Origin: Fratercula arctica | Taxonomy: Eukaryota > Chordata > Aves > Charadriiformes > Alcidae | Direction: 5' to 3' | Assembly: GCA_947846985.1 (NCBI GenBank) | Contig: CANTUZ010000024.1 | Span: 682,001 to 746,000, forward strand | Length of the DNA: 64,000 nt | Shown here: piece after piece, positions 12,287-23,905 of the stretch | Layout of the letters: the number at the start of each line of letters is the position of its first letter | How positions within the stretch are numbered: the stretch's first letter is position 1 | Notes under the pieces: generated by a model | The model's database searches: none | What the model was told of the DNA's origin: nothing | The model's input: the letters and a program-made list of their open reading frames with translations, nothing else | Program-made: the position numbers and the translations under genes

Positions 12287-13189
12287 GTAAGCCTTTTCTC
12301 CATTTAGTCTCCTCACAAGGGTTAGAAATCGGGGTTTAATGGTTTCTGTTGGGATTGTGGCTTCTCTGAAATTTAAGATTTCTTTCTCTATCGCCTTGTA
12401 CCTGCGCCTGCTGCGCTGCAGGAGCTGCTGGGTTCATGTTTTAAAGCTGGGGCTGAAACTTCCCTGGTGCTGTTGGTACCTGGGGGATCCGGCTCCTCGA
12501 TACGGATCGCTGGCTAGCAGATCTGCAGAGCTGCCTCCAGCAGAGCTAGAGAAGGTTTTCCCCACCATGGCCCTCAGTGGGTTCTTCCATAAATCTGTTT
12601 TGTTTTAAGGAATGTCTTCAGGACTGTTTGGCAAGACAGCAGACGTTCTCACGTGTGCTAACGCTCTGTAGCTTCTTGCGTGTGCTGTCAGCATTTCCAG
12701 ATGCCAAAACTGGTGTAAATCACTGAAACAGGACTTGCAGCGAGGGGCCTGAAAGCTGAAGTGTGTTACCATGGCAAACATCAGACACTTTAGGCATTCT
12801 TGAAGGGTTTGGGAGTGTAGAGCTCTATGCAAAGCTGATATCCTAAACAAAATTTAGGATTCTTAACTCCAAGTAATATTCTCTAAGAAAAATCCTGAAA
12901 CACCACAAAAGGAGGTTTTGATCTGTAGCAGGTATATTCGATAGCGCTTTCACTGATCTCAGTAAGTGAGAAAAAAAAGAAAATAGTTTAAAAACAGTAG
13001 GTAAATGAAAAACTGGTAGAATGGGATGTAATAAGAAGCTGAGGAATTTGGTCATAGTTTTGTTTCTGTCCTTCATGGGGCCACTGAAGAAGTCTTTGGG
13101 CTCTGAGACTGTTACTGCCACTGGAAGTATTTATTACTTTTGCTTTTCTCCCTGCTGCTGCGTTTCAGGTTTGCCTCCATCGCAGAAAG

Positions 13190-13555
13190 ATGACTTTCCT
13201 CCAAAGCCAGTGCGACGATGACTGCTATTCTCCCTGCAATTACGGGAGCCTGTACGGCTACCGGGGCTACGACTGCGGGAGCCCTTTTGGCTACCGGGGC
13301 TATGGGGGCCTCTACGGCTACCGCGGCCTCTACGGCTTTGGGGACCGGTACGGCTACGGTGGTCTGTACGGTTACCGGGGCATTTATGGCTCTGGGGACT
13401 GCTACGGCTATGGGGGCCTGTATGGCGGCTATAGGGGCTTCTATGGCTCTGGGGACTGCTATGGCTACCCAGGCTTTTACTCTGGCCGCTATGGCTACCC
13501 CTTCGGTTTACGATATGGCCAAAGGTTCGGCTACGGGAGCTGCTACCCCTGCTAA
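13190..13555 (+). CDS. EDMTF-type epidermal differentiation protein, 121 aa, Gly/Tyr repeats
   Basis: The protein begins [20 protein letters not shown], the same N-terminal layout (MTF, Cys-acidic-Cys, YSPCNYG) as the MTF proteins at 23122 and 27369. It continues with repeated [22 protein letters not shown] and [10 protein letters not shown] units and ends FGYGSCYPC. It is longer than the 79-aa paralogues because the Gly-Tyr-Arg units have expanded. The family belongs to the bird EDC and is inferred to be a Cys- and Tyr-cross-linked matrix protein of cornified cells. The intron is 12287-13168 (882 bp, acceptor TTTCAG), and exon 2 adds 21 bases before the ATG. It is divergent from the cysteine-free gene 9335-9619, with about 1.6 kb between the two TATA boxes. 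The frame is intact. Confidence 0.9.
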   Translation: MTFLQSQCDDDCYSPCNYGSLYGYRGYDCGSPFGYRGYGGLYGYRGLYGFGDRYGYGGLYGYRGIYGSGDCYGYGGLYGGYRGFYGSGDCYGYPGFYSGRYGYPFGLRYGQRFGYGSCYPC

Positions 13556-13952
13556 ACCCAGCGGGAACGTCCCTGAAATGAAGATCAACCCAGGCCTGAC
13601 AAGCACGGATTGACGGGGGATCTCGGCAACAGCGGTCCCTGATGTGCGGAGCCTTGGTGACAGCAGCCACCTCCCACGGAGGCTTTGAGTGCTCTGCGCT
13701 GCTCTCGAAGTGCTTGCGATGATTTGTCTTCATTCTGCTGTGTGTCTGCTTGCTCTCTTGCCACCCAAACTCTCCTTTTGATCAAAAACTTGCTTCTCCT
13801 CAGTACTGCAGATCTTTGTAAACTGGCTTTTATGTTTGTCGCAACAATGTACAAAACATTAGGCCTGAAGGGTGTAGGTAGGGTGTAATGTGTCTTTGGG
13901 AACGCAGTCTTTCAGTTCTGTACGCCTTTAAAAGCCTATCTGTCTTTCACTC

Positions 13953-13958
13953 ATTAAA
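13953..13958 (+). terminator. Polyadenylation signal of gene 13190-13555
   Basis: ATTAAA lies about 400 bases after the stop codon and is followed by CTGCATCAAT. This is the same hexamer plus GCATC arrangement seen at most other gene ends in the window. Confidence 0.65.
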
Positions 13959-13959
13959 A

Positions 13960-15590
13960 ATTATGCTGCATCAATACTGTATTTCTGGTTTTATTTTCAC
14001 TTGCATTTCTTAAATATCTTGAAATCAACAGCATCACACGGATTGGGTGACAAAGTTATTTGCTTGTAGAGTCTTGCCCTCCTCAAGCTGAAAAATGTGG
14101 ACTTTTGTAGCTACGAGGAAGTTCAGCTGTAGCTCTGGTTATGCATGTTTCTACAACTCTGGGCTTTTGCTTGGTGTATTCCAAAATAATGGTTCATTTG
14201 GAATAATTTAGTGCTGTTGTTGGCTAAAGTGATGTGATTAGGACACGATCCATCACTGGCTGTGATCTGCTGTTGAAGAGGTCATAGGCAACTGCAAATG
14301 TGTGGCCTCGCCAGGTTTTTAATTTTGAAAGAATTTCGAGTGTTATATATTATCATAGAAGTCCAGGTTGGAAGGGACCTGGGAAGATCAGTGTTGAAAG
14401 ATCAGGGGTTCCCTGAGGGAGGAGTGGGAGGAATTTGCCCTTTGGAGTGTAAATAATTTGGTAGGAGAAATGGATATCCAGTGGCCAGCGTCCCTGAGGC
14501 ATGGCAGAGGGGTGGCTTTGTCAGTTCAGGGCAGTGTACTCACAGCCCTCAGGTTGGAAGGAAGCATAGTCAGAAAGCAGAGTCAGAGGAAATCAGAGCT
14601 GATTTTTACTGGCCTTTTTTTTTTGTTTTTTCCTCCTGTTGAATGCTACGGGCAGAGGCTATAGAACCTCTTGGTTCTAAAGCGAGAGGCTGAGGCTGTA
14701 TGAGGAGGAAGATGATGGTACTTTCTCACTGCTTCCCTGGCCAGGGGCACCTGGCAGACAAGAGCTACCAAAATGCCCTGGGGAGATTGAGTACTGTTTC
14801 ACTTTATTTTTATTTTTATTTGTAATTTTTGGTTGTATTTTTATTGGTATTTTTATTTTAAGAACTATCTGCCTCTCTTTTTTTCAACTTTTCGTTCTGT
14901 CTTCTAGCTTTTCCTCCCCATATTTAGTGAATTATTGAAACTGCACCTGTAGAAATGGATTTTTTTCTTTTTTTTTCTACCCAGTGTCTGTGTGGAAGAT
15001 CAAGGCAGTATTTTGAGTTTTCAAGGCCACCATCAAGGCAGGAAAAGCCACCACTTCCTCCTTGACACTTTCCCCATTGCTTTTAATATAGGCTTTTATC
15101 TTTTCTTATGTTTCGCTGGCTGGTAATGAAATTTGTCTGTTAAATTGGAATGTGATAGGAAATTGTGACTCTGGAGCAAGAACATTTGCATTTGGTTTCC
15201 AGGAATAGGACAATATTCTTCTCACTTGAACTTTTTTATATACTCCCTATAGAGGCCTGAGACTAATTCTTTTCCATTTTAAGACATGAAAACAAAGGTT
15301 ATTACAGCCCTATTGTGCTGAAATATATTAACCTTAAATCTTCTAATAGTTTCAGTAAAGTAAAGGGAGAAATTGTGGCATTTGCCAAATTTCTGGGGGT
15401 TAGAAGGGAAGAAAAGAGTATATTCACTGGGACCAGCTGCTCTGAACGTGGAGGGGTATGAAGTGCCCTGCCAGCACTAGGGACAAAAAGTCCCTTCAGG
15501 ATGCCACCACTCTCAGGATATTCATGTAAAGTAGGGACAGAGGAAAGAAGACAACTGCAATTCCAATATTTTTTTTTTATGCAGAAAAAT
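13960..15590. other. Tail-to-tail spacer without a gene
   Basis: This convergent spacer lies between the 3' ends of the genes at 13190 (+) and 16187 (-). It holds a short CR1 remnant at 14348 and a T-rich low-complexity stretch at about 14800-14870. No coding signal was seen. Confidence 0.6.
14348..14398 (-). mobile_element. CR1 LINE 3'-end remnant
   Basis: ATCATAGAAGTCCAGGTTGG followed by AAGGGACC is the reverse complement of the typical avian CR1 3' tip. Only about 50 bases are recognisable. Confidence 0.7.
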
Positions 15591-15596
15591 TTTAAT
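15591..15596 (-). terminator. Probable polyadenylation signal of gene 16187-16435
   Basis: ATTAAA on the minus strand lies about 590 bases past the stop, followed by TCTGCAT. It fits the pattern of its neighbours, but without a full TGCATC. Confidence 0.4.
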
Positions 15597-16186
15597 GCAG
15601 TAAGAAAAGGAGATGGCACAGATACAGAAAGATTATAGTTTTAGGATACTGGAAAGAGCTACAGAAGGTGAGTCATTGCACCGTGCTGCACAGAACATTC
15701 CTTTTTGTTGAAGCCGTGTTTTTCATCCTTTAGATCCTTGTAAATCCAGATCAAAGGAGAGACAGCTGTAATACGTCTCCATTACACAGCACTGCAGCAC
15801 CTTACTGGAAGTAGTTATTGAAAATGCAGATGACACAAAAGCTAATTTTGCAGAAGTCCTTTAACACCGCTGCAGCAGCTGCAAGAAGCTTCAAATGAAG
15901 TGCAGATCATTGTTCCTGTTGCTGAAGGGGTGCAAAGGGATTTGAATGCATGAGAATATCAAGCGAGAGCTCATAGTTGGGAAAGACAGGAAGAAGCAGA
16001 CAGAAAGAACAGCAAAAATACAAATGCCAAGAAATTTGAGAGAGAAGCCAAGCTCCCCGTTCTCAGGAACTTCAGTTGCCGTCACAGGGACTCGGTGTTT
16101 CTGTAGTCATCGCCGCTGAGATTAACCGTTCGTCTTTACTTGCCGGGTCGGGGTGGATTCTTGTTGCAGGGTTATCATCCCCGGGT

Positions 16187-16435
16187 TTAACAACAAGGGT
16201 AGCAGCACCTGTAGCTGTAGCTGCAGCAGGAAGGGTAGTAGTATCTGGTGGAGCAGCAGCCTCCGTAGCTGTAACTTCGCCGGTAGCTGCAGGGGCTGTA
16301 GCAGCTGTAGCTGCAGGGGCTGCAGCAGCTGTAGTTGCAGGGGCTGCAGTAGCTGTAGCTCCGGGAGCGGCAGACGGTCCTGTAGCAGGGGGTGTAGCAC
16401 ATGGTGTAGCACGGGTACCCGTAGCAGCAAGACAT
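16187..16435 (-). CDS. Cys/Tyr/Ser-rich EDC protein (EDYM-like), 82 aa
   Basis: The protein starts MSCCYGYPCYTMCYTPCYRT and is built of Cys-Ser-Pro-Cys, Tyr-Ser-Cys and CSYSCYSPCSY units, ending RCCYPCC. Cys and Tyr together form about half of it. This composition is typical of EDC cross-linking proteins. The best guess is the EDYM type (EDC protein with tyrosine motifs), but I cannot prove orthology. The start at 16435 was chosen because it follows acceptor TTTCAG by 29 bases (exon 2 begins 16464). The frame stays open upstream into the intron. The intron is 16465-17698 (1,234 bp) and contains a CR1 copy. Gene layout, exon 1 and promoter are shared with the MTF genes, so it probably arose within the same duplicated unit. 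Its expected plus-strand partner is missing (see 19985). Confidence 0.82.
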   Translation of the reverse strand: MSCCYGYPCYTMCYTPCYRTVCRSRSYSYCSPCNYSCCSPCSYSCYSPCSYRRSYSYGGCCSTRYYYPSCCSYSYRCCYPCC

Positions 16436-16693
16436 CTTGGTGTGGTGGAGGGAGGTAGGCGAACCTGAAAGAAAGCAGCAGGTAAAGGGTAGGCTCAGCT
16501 CGCAGGGATCAGCAGCAGAGGTGGCTTGGTGGCATGAGTGTGGTGGGTTTGGAAAGAAACACTGAGAAACCACTCAGTCTTTGGATGTGATTTTAGCTTC
16601 CATTTTATCCAGCCCCTTTCCTCCAAGTGCTTCCTCCTTGTTAGATGCAACCCTCAGACTCAGTTTCTACTAGCTTCTCCTTTTACAAGTCAA

Positions 16694-16890
16694 CATAGAA
16701 TCATAGAATGGTTTGGGTGGGAAGGGACCTTAAAGATCACCCAGTTCCAGCCCCCCTGCCCTGGGCAGGGACACCTCCCACCATCCCAGGTTGCTCCAAG
16801 CTCCTGTCCAACCTGGCCTTGAACCCCTCCAGGGATGGGGCAGCCGCAGCTTCTCTGGGCAACCTGGGCCAGGGGCTCACCCCCCTCGTA
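16694..16890 (-). mobile_element. CR1 LINE fragment in an intron
   Basis: The segment begins ATCATAGAATGGTTTGGGTG and continues through the typical GGGACCTTAAAGATCACCC body. It is the reverse complement of an avian CR1 3' end, so the element has the same orientation as the host gene. Confidence 0.9.
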
Positions 16891-17696
16891 ATATCCTGTA
16901 TTTTTGGACTTTGGATCCAGGAGGTTCAGCCTGCAGGTACACATCCAGATGGGTGGGTTTGTGTTGGGTGTCCGAGCTCCCAGCGCAGGCAGCTGAGGTC
17001 AGTCCTTGACAGCTGCTCTGTGGCTCAGGATACGCACATGTAGGTCTCCTAATGTCAGACCTGAATCCCACAGCACGTTTTCAAACGTTCTCAGAAGCAT
17101 TCATACACAACATGACAAGTTCATTAAAGTCAGCCTCTGTGTCTGGTTTTAAGAAACTATTCCTTTTCCTGTGTGACATTGTTTCACACACTTTGTTAGT
17201 GCCAGTTCTAGCAAGGATACTGAAAATGCTCTGCTGCGCAGTGCAGAGCTGAGGTTTAAATCCTCTATTGCTGCAGATCACAGCTGCTCTAGTGACTTCA
17301 AAGACACTAAAACAATTCATGTGACCTGTCCATACCCAGTCTTGCAACATCTTTCCATCAAAAAGCCATTTCCACTTTGCGCAACATACAATTCTGCCTA
17401 CGGACCCAAATTGCAGTGTTAAGTATCACCAAGTAAAAAAAGAAAATTTCTGTTCTGTTTAAAATCCAAAGAAGTAGAGCTGTTGCTCTCCCTTATGTGA
17501 AGACAAAACTTCTTACTAAGCTTCACATCTTACCAAAGATATCCGACTGTTCATTCACCAACGTACCCATTTTTTTACTACACAGATTAAAAGCATACAG
17601 GATAAAATGCTTCTACCATTGTTACAAATCAGAGAATGCTGGTAAAGGAGCTATTCCCAAGTTAAAGGAATCTCTATGAGAACAGGATCTGAACTT

Positions 17697-17900
17697 ACCA
17701 AGTTCACTGAGGAGAGTAAACCAAGAGGAGCGGTGTGAGGAGTGTGGGGTTGTGAGCACTTTTATACGGTTTCTCAGACCCGTGGAAGTCAACGCAATTC
17801 TCTGTGTGCTTCCATTGCCTGTTAGTCACAAGACAAATTTGGGAAGTACATCACCAGTCCAATTGCTATAATTGTTTTCCTCCACATTTAGGACAATTTT
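17697..17900 (-). promoter_or_regulatory. Promoter and exon 1 of gene 16187-16435
   Basis: Exon 1 ends CAGTGAACTTG before donor GTAAGTTC (exon end 17699). The TATA box is at 17760-17766 on the minus strand. An upstream module with an AATTATAGCAATTGGA core at about 17861-17876 is a weaker match to the modules of the MTF genes. Confidence 0.75.
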
Positions 17901-18954
17901 CAAATTCCTCTGGTAGCCCATTGTGATTACAGCCTGCGAGATTCTTCCATCCTAAAACTTTCCAGGACAAATGGGTTTCTGGGAATTCACACAAAGGATA
18001 ACTGAGAATGAAACTGGAGGATGCACAGAACAGTTCTAGTCACACTGCCTGCCTAGCCGGGGAGTCCATAGACTATTTCTTTAGGTTATGTCCCTAAAAG
18101 GGAGGTGGATGCTGCACGTTGTGGGGTGACGTAAAATACCTGAGGAGGAAAGAGGCATTATACTATGTGCTTCAGGCTTTTGCCAGCCATTTTGATTCAT
18201 TTCCGTCACAATTAATGACAGGCATTCCATTGATTCCTCTAGCTTCTTCTACTACCTATAATTTGGCATACGCACTATGAGATGTTCAGGCCAAGGCATA
18301 GGATCAATTAAATGAGCACCTGAGCAACGTGTCTTGAGCCTTACGGTCTGTTTTTTTTCCTGTTGTCTCTCTTTTCTGGATGAAATTCTTAGAAAATCGT
18401 GCTTGAATGAGCGTCTCATGATGCACACACACGTGATATATTTATATGAGTTATATCTATATGAGAGCGATATATGCATTTATAATGCTGGGGCAAGCAT
18501 TTCTGCAGGGGCCGGTAGTGCGGAACAAACCTGGGTTTCCTGTTGGTCTGCCACAGGGACTGCAGTAGGGAAAAGGGGGAGAGCAGTCTTTTAGGAAGGC
18601 TGTGGAAGCCAGTAGGATGGAGACCATTCCTGACTGGTGGGAAGCGTTTACCGGGGCGGGCAGCTGAGACCCTGCTAGCATTGAGGTGTCCTACGGCCTC
18701 CGCTGCTTTGCGGTGGGCTTTAGCAGGATAAAAAGGCAGGGGAAGTGCTGTGAGTTGCCCGCTGCAGAAGGGGTTTTTCTAAGCCAGGAAGGGAGAAATC
18801 GCTGCTCTGATTTTTCGTGGTGGTGTTATCCGGCGAGATACGGCTCTATCTCTGCCCGTCTGCGCCATGTGGGGGTAATGACTGTGATGCCTTAGTTTTA
18901 ATAAAGAGAAGCATTGCTTGTCCCAGGGGCTCCCTTCCCCGTTCTGTTGTTTAT

Positions 18955-19165
18955 TATACAGCATCGAGGCACCTTTCAGTAACAAACCATTAATATTTAA
19001 ATAATACAAACATTGCTAAAGTAAGACTTTAATGACTGTTTTGGAAGAGCATTGATACCATAAATTCTGATGAAGCTCAGCGCTCCTAGAATGTCTGTTA
19101 TTATCCTCATTTAATATGCAAATGAGGCGTGGCTCACTGAGTGAAGGTCATACAAGGAGGTGTTT
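18955..19165 (+). repeat. Central conserved element, copy 2
   Basis: This copy contains CATTAATATTTAAATAATAC, a TAAATTCTGATGAAGC block, an octamer-type ATGCAAAT at about 19118 and GAAGGTCATACAAGGAGG. It aligns in order with copy 1 at 11205-11420. It lies between the minus-strand promoter at 17.76 kb and the orphan plus-strand promoter module at 20.0 kb. Confidence 0.65.
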
Positions 19166-19984
19166 GTTGAGGAAAAAAAAATAAAGGGCGGTTCTTGACT
19201 TTCTGTGCTGTGCTCAGCTTCCTTTGGGAAGCCAGCGCTCCATGAGGTTGGAAACCAGCACCAATGAGATTTGCTGCAAAATAAAATTTATAATTTTAAC
19301 TTGTAAACATTCTGCTGACATCAGTGGTACAGAACTGAATTTACATTTGCTTTGGTGACATTCAGAAAGAATTTTTTTATGGTGTGAGCAGGTGCAATGG
19401 CGAGATATAGACTATGTGATTAATTTTTCCTCCCTCCTTTTTTATATGTATATAAATGAATGCTGGGCTTTTATAAATCTTCTGGTTTTTGTTAGTGACC
19501 CAGACTGAAAGGAAATATTAAAGGCATGAAATGAAAGTATTTCAGAAGAAGAGGAGAAAATATCTATTTTTTTTCTGAAAAACAAAACTCGGTTTTACAG
19601 GCACAAGTAGGAGGCAAAGAAAAATGGCATAAAGTATTTTTGCCTCCCCTGCTACTGTGAGAGTAGGAATTTTTATTCTGTGAGGAAGGGAGGGTGCACT
19701 AGGTTTTATTTTTAAATGTATATTAGGTATATGTAAGTGTACAGAACTTTTTTTTTCCTCCAGGAGATGCTGACATAGTTTAGGCTACATACAAGTTTAA
19801 TAAGTTAAAAAATATCCCAAATATGTTAATTTTGATTCTCAGTCATCTCTAGTCTAAGTATCTGTCATTCTCTTGTCCATTCTGGTATCTCGATTTGATA
19901 ATTAAAACTGAGGAGGATCCAAAAAGTTTTAAGACGGAAGAAGCTGGTAACCTTTGCATTGTCATGTGGAGATGAGAACAGACT

Positions 19985-20060
19985 AATGATCCTTGACATT
20001 GAAGAAACCAATTATATTAATTGAAGTTGTGACGTGTGCAAAAAAATTTAGTTTTGTCGC
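19985..20060 (+). promoter_or_regulatory. Orphan promoter module (lost gene relic)
   Basis: TTGAAGTTGTGACGTGTGCA preceded by AATTATATTAA closely matches the module about 100 bases upstream of the TATA box of gene 13190. The wider match includes an ACTAATGATCC...GAAGAAA stretch. Here no TATA box, exon 1 or MTF-type coding exon follows on the plus strand. It looks like the remains of the plus-strand partner of gene 16187-16435. Confidence 0.5.
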
Positions 20061-22676
20061 TGTTTGTGCAGGTCAGAAGATCGTTATTTCAGAGTGACCA
20101 AGCAACCTGCTGCACGGCGGCTGAGGCCAAGTCCCTCACAAATGGCACTAAAATGGCTATTAATTATCCTGGAAAATTAAATACATGTATGAGATTTTTC
20201 AACTGCTCAAAATTAATAAAATATTTTGACGTCCCAAATATTGAAAATCAAAACTTGAGCTTGGGAAGCGTGAATTCACTGATGCCTGCACTTCTGTACC
20301 TACAACCAAAAGTAACGCAGGGAAGTGCCCTAAATAGACTTTAAGACACACCGCAGCGTTCAGTCACTAACTGGAAATACAATTTATAAAAAATCTTGTT
20401 AATTATAGAAAGATGGAGTCAAATTCACAGAGAGGAAAATAGATTAAGAGATTTAGTTAAGAGCCCTGACTCATGAGACTATGGCAGGTTTAAGGGTGTT
20501 AATCCCTATAAGATTTCAATTGTGTTTTGTCATCTTCATTTGTAAAATGATTTTTCCTACGTTGTTCCTTCATTTGATGTTTTTTTCCAGCTCTTCTGTG
20601 GTAGAGTTTATGTCAGAACTAACATAAATACTTAAAAAGTGTGTATTAAAAAGAACTTATGAAAAAGTTAAAGAAAAATGTTGATATTTTCTCTCCAGAT
20701 TGATGTTTCTATTTTCTCTTTAACTTTTATTTTATCAAGTGCATAGTTATTTTGTCTCCTATCACATCAGTAATAAGATTACATAGAAATAATACATGTA
20801 ATTCTAAATATATACAAATAGGGTATATTTGTGTGTGTTTGTGTGTGTACAGAAAAAACCCATAATTTCTTGAGATGCGATCCACTTTTCCCTTTTTATT
20901 CTGACAACATCCTATGACTGACAATATTTATTGAAAAATTTCTAGTAATTTCATTTTTTTTTAAAATAATTAAGGGTATTTCATATATGTTTAAATATTT
21001 TTATTGGGTTTTTTTTTTGCATTATATACAAAATCTAAATCTGAACATTTTAAACAAGTGAAAAAATAGACTGTACTAATTGAAAGATGAAACATTTCCA
21101 ATTTCTTTGTGTTACTCTGAAAATAGGAAATTCTATGCTATATGGCGGCAACTGATAACTTCTCTTAAACTTTTAGAACACATTTATGCATAAACCTGAG
21201 CTACTTTAAAAAAAAAAATTAATACCTTCAGATGCGGAATTTGCACTTCATGACCAGTTGAGGGAAACACCGATTTGCATTTCTAGACTGTTATATCAGA
21301 TGAGAACATTTTCAGTTCAAGGAAATTAATATAACAGTTCAACACAGTGAACATGAAAAGCCTTTGCTAGTAGGTAATTTGTCCGAAATAATTTTCCAGA
21401 ATCGCCCAGTGTGTTACTGCAGACCAGAACGGTGAATTTTCAACGCAGGGTTTGATGGATGTTTTTGGCGGCTCACCTCGGGACTCATGGGCTTGTTTTC
21501 TGCAGGCTTCTCTTTTGCAGTCTCCTCTGCCAGCCTCTTGAATAACCTGTTGAATAAGTGTCTAGGTTCTGCTTCATTTCTATGCTCCGCTTTTACCTGG
21601 ATGCAAATTCACATGAACCTTACTTCTGCCGGGAATTGGTCGCACCTGGCACTTATGGGATGAGGCAAGAAACCCTACAGCGATCCCTTCCCTTGTGGTC
21701 TACCCACCAGGGAAATGTCAGCGCCAAAGTCCATAATTCTCCATATAGATCAGGGTTTGCTGGAGAGCTGAAGCTCCTGCAGACTGGGAGGAGAAACGTT
21801 TCCTCTCGGAAATCACTTCCAAAACTCAGTCTCCCTGTGGCTCCGGATGTCTCCAGCCTGGGAACCGTCCCAGTAGGTTCATGCCTTTGTCATCAAGCTG
21901 ACAGTCACTTTTACTTTAAGCAATTCTTCTCCCGTCCTGTCACGTGCCCTCCTGTTAATTATGGGGAAGAAGAGGCTTCCTCTTGAAGCCTCGCCTTATC
22001 TGGTATCTGCATGCTTCTCATCTTCCTTTGTAAAACAGTTTTTCCTGATGACAAGGGCTGGCAGACGCTTGCAGGACGCGTGCCCAAAGGCCAGCCCCAC
22101 CAGGGCAGCAATGGGAAGGACTAAGCTCAGGGCTCACACATAGAAATCAACGGCACAAAGTAATCTCTGGTGGAGAAACAGCAATATTTATACTTTGAGA
22201 CACATTGGGAAGAGGTGAACGTGAGCTCCTGTGTGTTCTCGTATCAGGTAACTGTTTCAGAGCTGTGGAAAGTTTAGGGAGTTTGGCATTTGGTGTCACA
22301 GTGCATTTTGAATCTTCAAATGTGGCATAACTTGGGCTGGAATGCAGTCAGCAAGCACTGATTTAATTTTCTTAAATCTTCACATTCCTAAGGTAGTATT
22401 TTGGAAATAAGCAGTGTTTTGGCATGTTTGGTGGCAGAGGGGCAGAGTTAAGACATGGCAGATGTGAGTTTTCAGGACTGTCTTGGAGGAGACAGAAAAT
22501 GTAGTGTTCAATACATCCCCAGTCACCTCAGACTCCGCAGGTTGCTTAAAATTGCAGATGTGAAAAGCTAGTGCCTCCTTTTTTTGCCACATGTCAGGTA
22601 AATAATTCATAAAGTCAGATATAAAAGAAAAAACCCACCAAAACATAACAGAAAGCAGTACTGCGATGCAAGACCT
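20060..22676. other. Gene-free region between units
   Basis: AT-rich DNA with a GT/TA-rich simple stretch at about 20780-20860 and T- or A-runs. A 142-codon plus-strand frame at 21558-21986 starts at GTG, has no family hallmarks and was not accepted. Scattered remains of the lost plus-strand gene might exist here, but I could not recognise any. Confidence 0.5.
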
Positions 22677-22682
22677 TTTAAT
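22677..22682 (-). terminator. Polyadenylation signal of gene 23122-23361
   Basis: ATTAAA on the minus strand lies about 440 bases past the stop, followed by GGTCTTGCATCGCAG. This matches the signature shared with the keratin array (AATAAAAGC..CTTGCATC). Confidence 0.65.
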
Positions 22683-23121
22683 GAGAGTAAGAGCACTGTA
22701 CACAGTGGTTACAGCTTGTAGTAATACAGAATAGGAGTATCCAGATGTTCATACAGTCTTTAAGCAAGGAGTTACTACATTTCACAGCAGATGCTTTTGG
22801 GACTGTGGTGGTGTTTGGTGAAGAGCAGAGCTGTCAGCGCAGCATACGGTGAGATGAGGCGTCTGCTCTGGTCTGCATCTCCTGTTGCAAAACTACCCAT
22901 CGAAATACACAGTAGATCCACCAACAAAGGCTATGAAGGAAGAGTTGACCCTAAAAGCAGATTATTTGAAATAGCTGTAGACATTGAAGAGAGATGCTAA
23001 GCACTCAGGATCATTCCTGAACCGCTGCTCTTGTGGGAGCTTAGCAAAGGTAAAATTCACACGGGAGCCATAAATCACTATTTTGCCTTTCGTTTCCTAT
23101 CTGGTCGTTACATGGATGGAT

Positions 23122-23361
23122 TTAGCAGGGGTAGCAGGGGTAGCAGCTCCCATAGCTGTATCTACGGTTGTACCAAGAAGAGTAGGGGTAGCAGTAGCGG
23201 GAGCTGTAGGAGGGGTACCAGTCACGGTAACCGCACAGACTCCCGTAGCCGCGGTAGCCACAAGGGCTTCCACAGTCGTAGGTCCGGTAGCTGTACGTGG
23301 TCCCGTAGTTGCAGGGAGAGTAGCAGGAATCCTCACACTGGTTCTGGTAGTAGAAAGTCAT
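23122..23361 (-). CDS. EDMTF-type epidermal differentiation protein, 79 aa (minus-strand twin)
   Basis: The protein begins [20 protein letters not shown], then TYSYRTYDCGSPCGYRGYGS and Tyr/Ser/Arg-rich steps, and ends YGSCYPCYPC. It differs from the protein at 27369 at only two positions, Trp and Asn where the twin has Cys and Thr (SSWYNRR against SSCYTRR). This copy therefore has one Cys fewer. The start at 23361 gives the MTF hallmark and lies 25 bases after acceptor TTTCAG (exon 2 begins 23386). The intron is 23387-24589 (1,203 bp) and contains a CR1 of about 400 bp in antisense orientation. It is transcribed divergently from 27369-27608. EDMTF proteins are presumed matrix or envelope proteins of cornifying epidermis; no enzymatic domain is present. 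Confidence 0.9.
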   Translation of the reverse strand: MTFYYQNQCEDSCYSPCNYGTTYSYRTYDCGSPCGYRGYGSLCGYRDWYPSYSSRYCYPYSSWYNRRYSYGSCYPCYPC

Positions 23362-23494
23362 CTTGAGGCGATGGAGGGAGGCAAGTCTGAAACACAACAG
23401 AAGAGAAGGTAAGGTCTGCCCCAGAGACCAAGTGACAGCTCGCTGCTTCTAGCAAACCCTGAGTAAGCGTGGGAGAGAGGGAGAGGGGAGAAGG

Positions 23495-23905
23495 GTGAAG
23501 ATGGGAACCTCTCACGAGGAAAGACTGAGAGCCCTGGGGCTGTTCAGCCTGGAGAAGAGAAGACTGAGAGGGGACCTCATCAATGCTCATCAATATCTAA
23601 AGGGCAGGTGGCAAGAGGATGGGGCCAGGCTCTTTTCAGTGGTGCCTGGGGATGGGACAAGGGGCAATGGGCACAAACTGGAACTCGGGAAATTCCATCT
23701 GAACACGAGGAAAAACTTGTTTCCTTTGAGGGTGCCAGAGCACTGGAACAGGCTGCCCAGAGAGGCTGTGGATCTCCTTCTCTGGAGGTATTCCAGACCT
23801 GCCTGGATGTGATCCTGCTCTGGGTGACCCTGCTTTGGCAGGGGGTTGGAGGAGACGATCTCCAGAGGTCTCTTCCAACCCCTGCCAGTCTGTGATTCTG
23901 TGAAC
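23495..23905 (+). mobile_element. CR1 LINE 3' portion in the intron of gene 23122-23361
   Basis: It shows the classic avian CR1 sequence order: GGCTGTTCAGCCTGGAGAAG, GGACCTCATCAATGC, GAACAGGCTGCCCAGAGAGG and CTTCCAACCC, ending GATTCTGTGA. The element is about 410 bp long, 5'-truncated, and antisense to the host gene. Confidence 0.95.

Noticed and set aside
16076..16468. Plus-strand Ala/Val-rich frame opposite the Cys/Tyr-rich gene
   Set aside because: An antisense shadow of Cys/Tyr codons. It extends across the real gene's splice acceptor and has no own promoter.
18725..18735. TATA-like GGATAAAAAGG near 18.73 kb
   Set aside because: No exon-1 donor context or coding exon follows, and the conserved upstream modules are absent.
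21558..21986. 142-codon plus-strand frame
   Set aside because: Starts at GTG, is not followed or preceded by gene signals, and has no family similarity. A link to the lost partner gene could not be shown.
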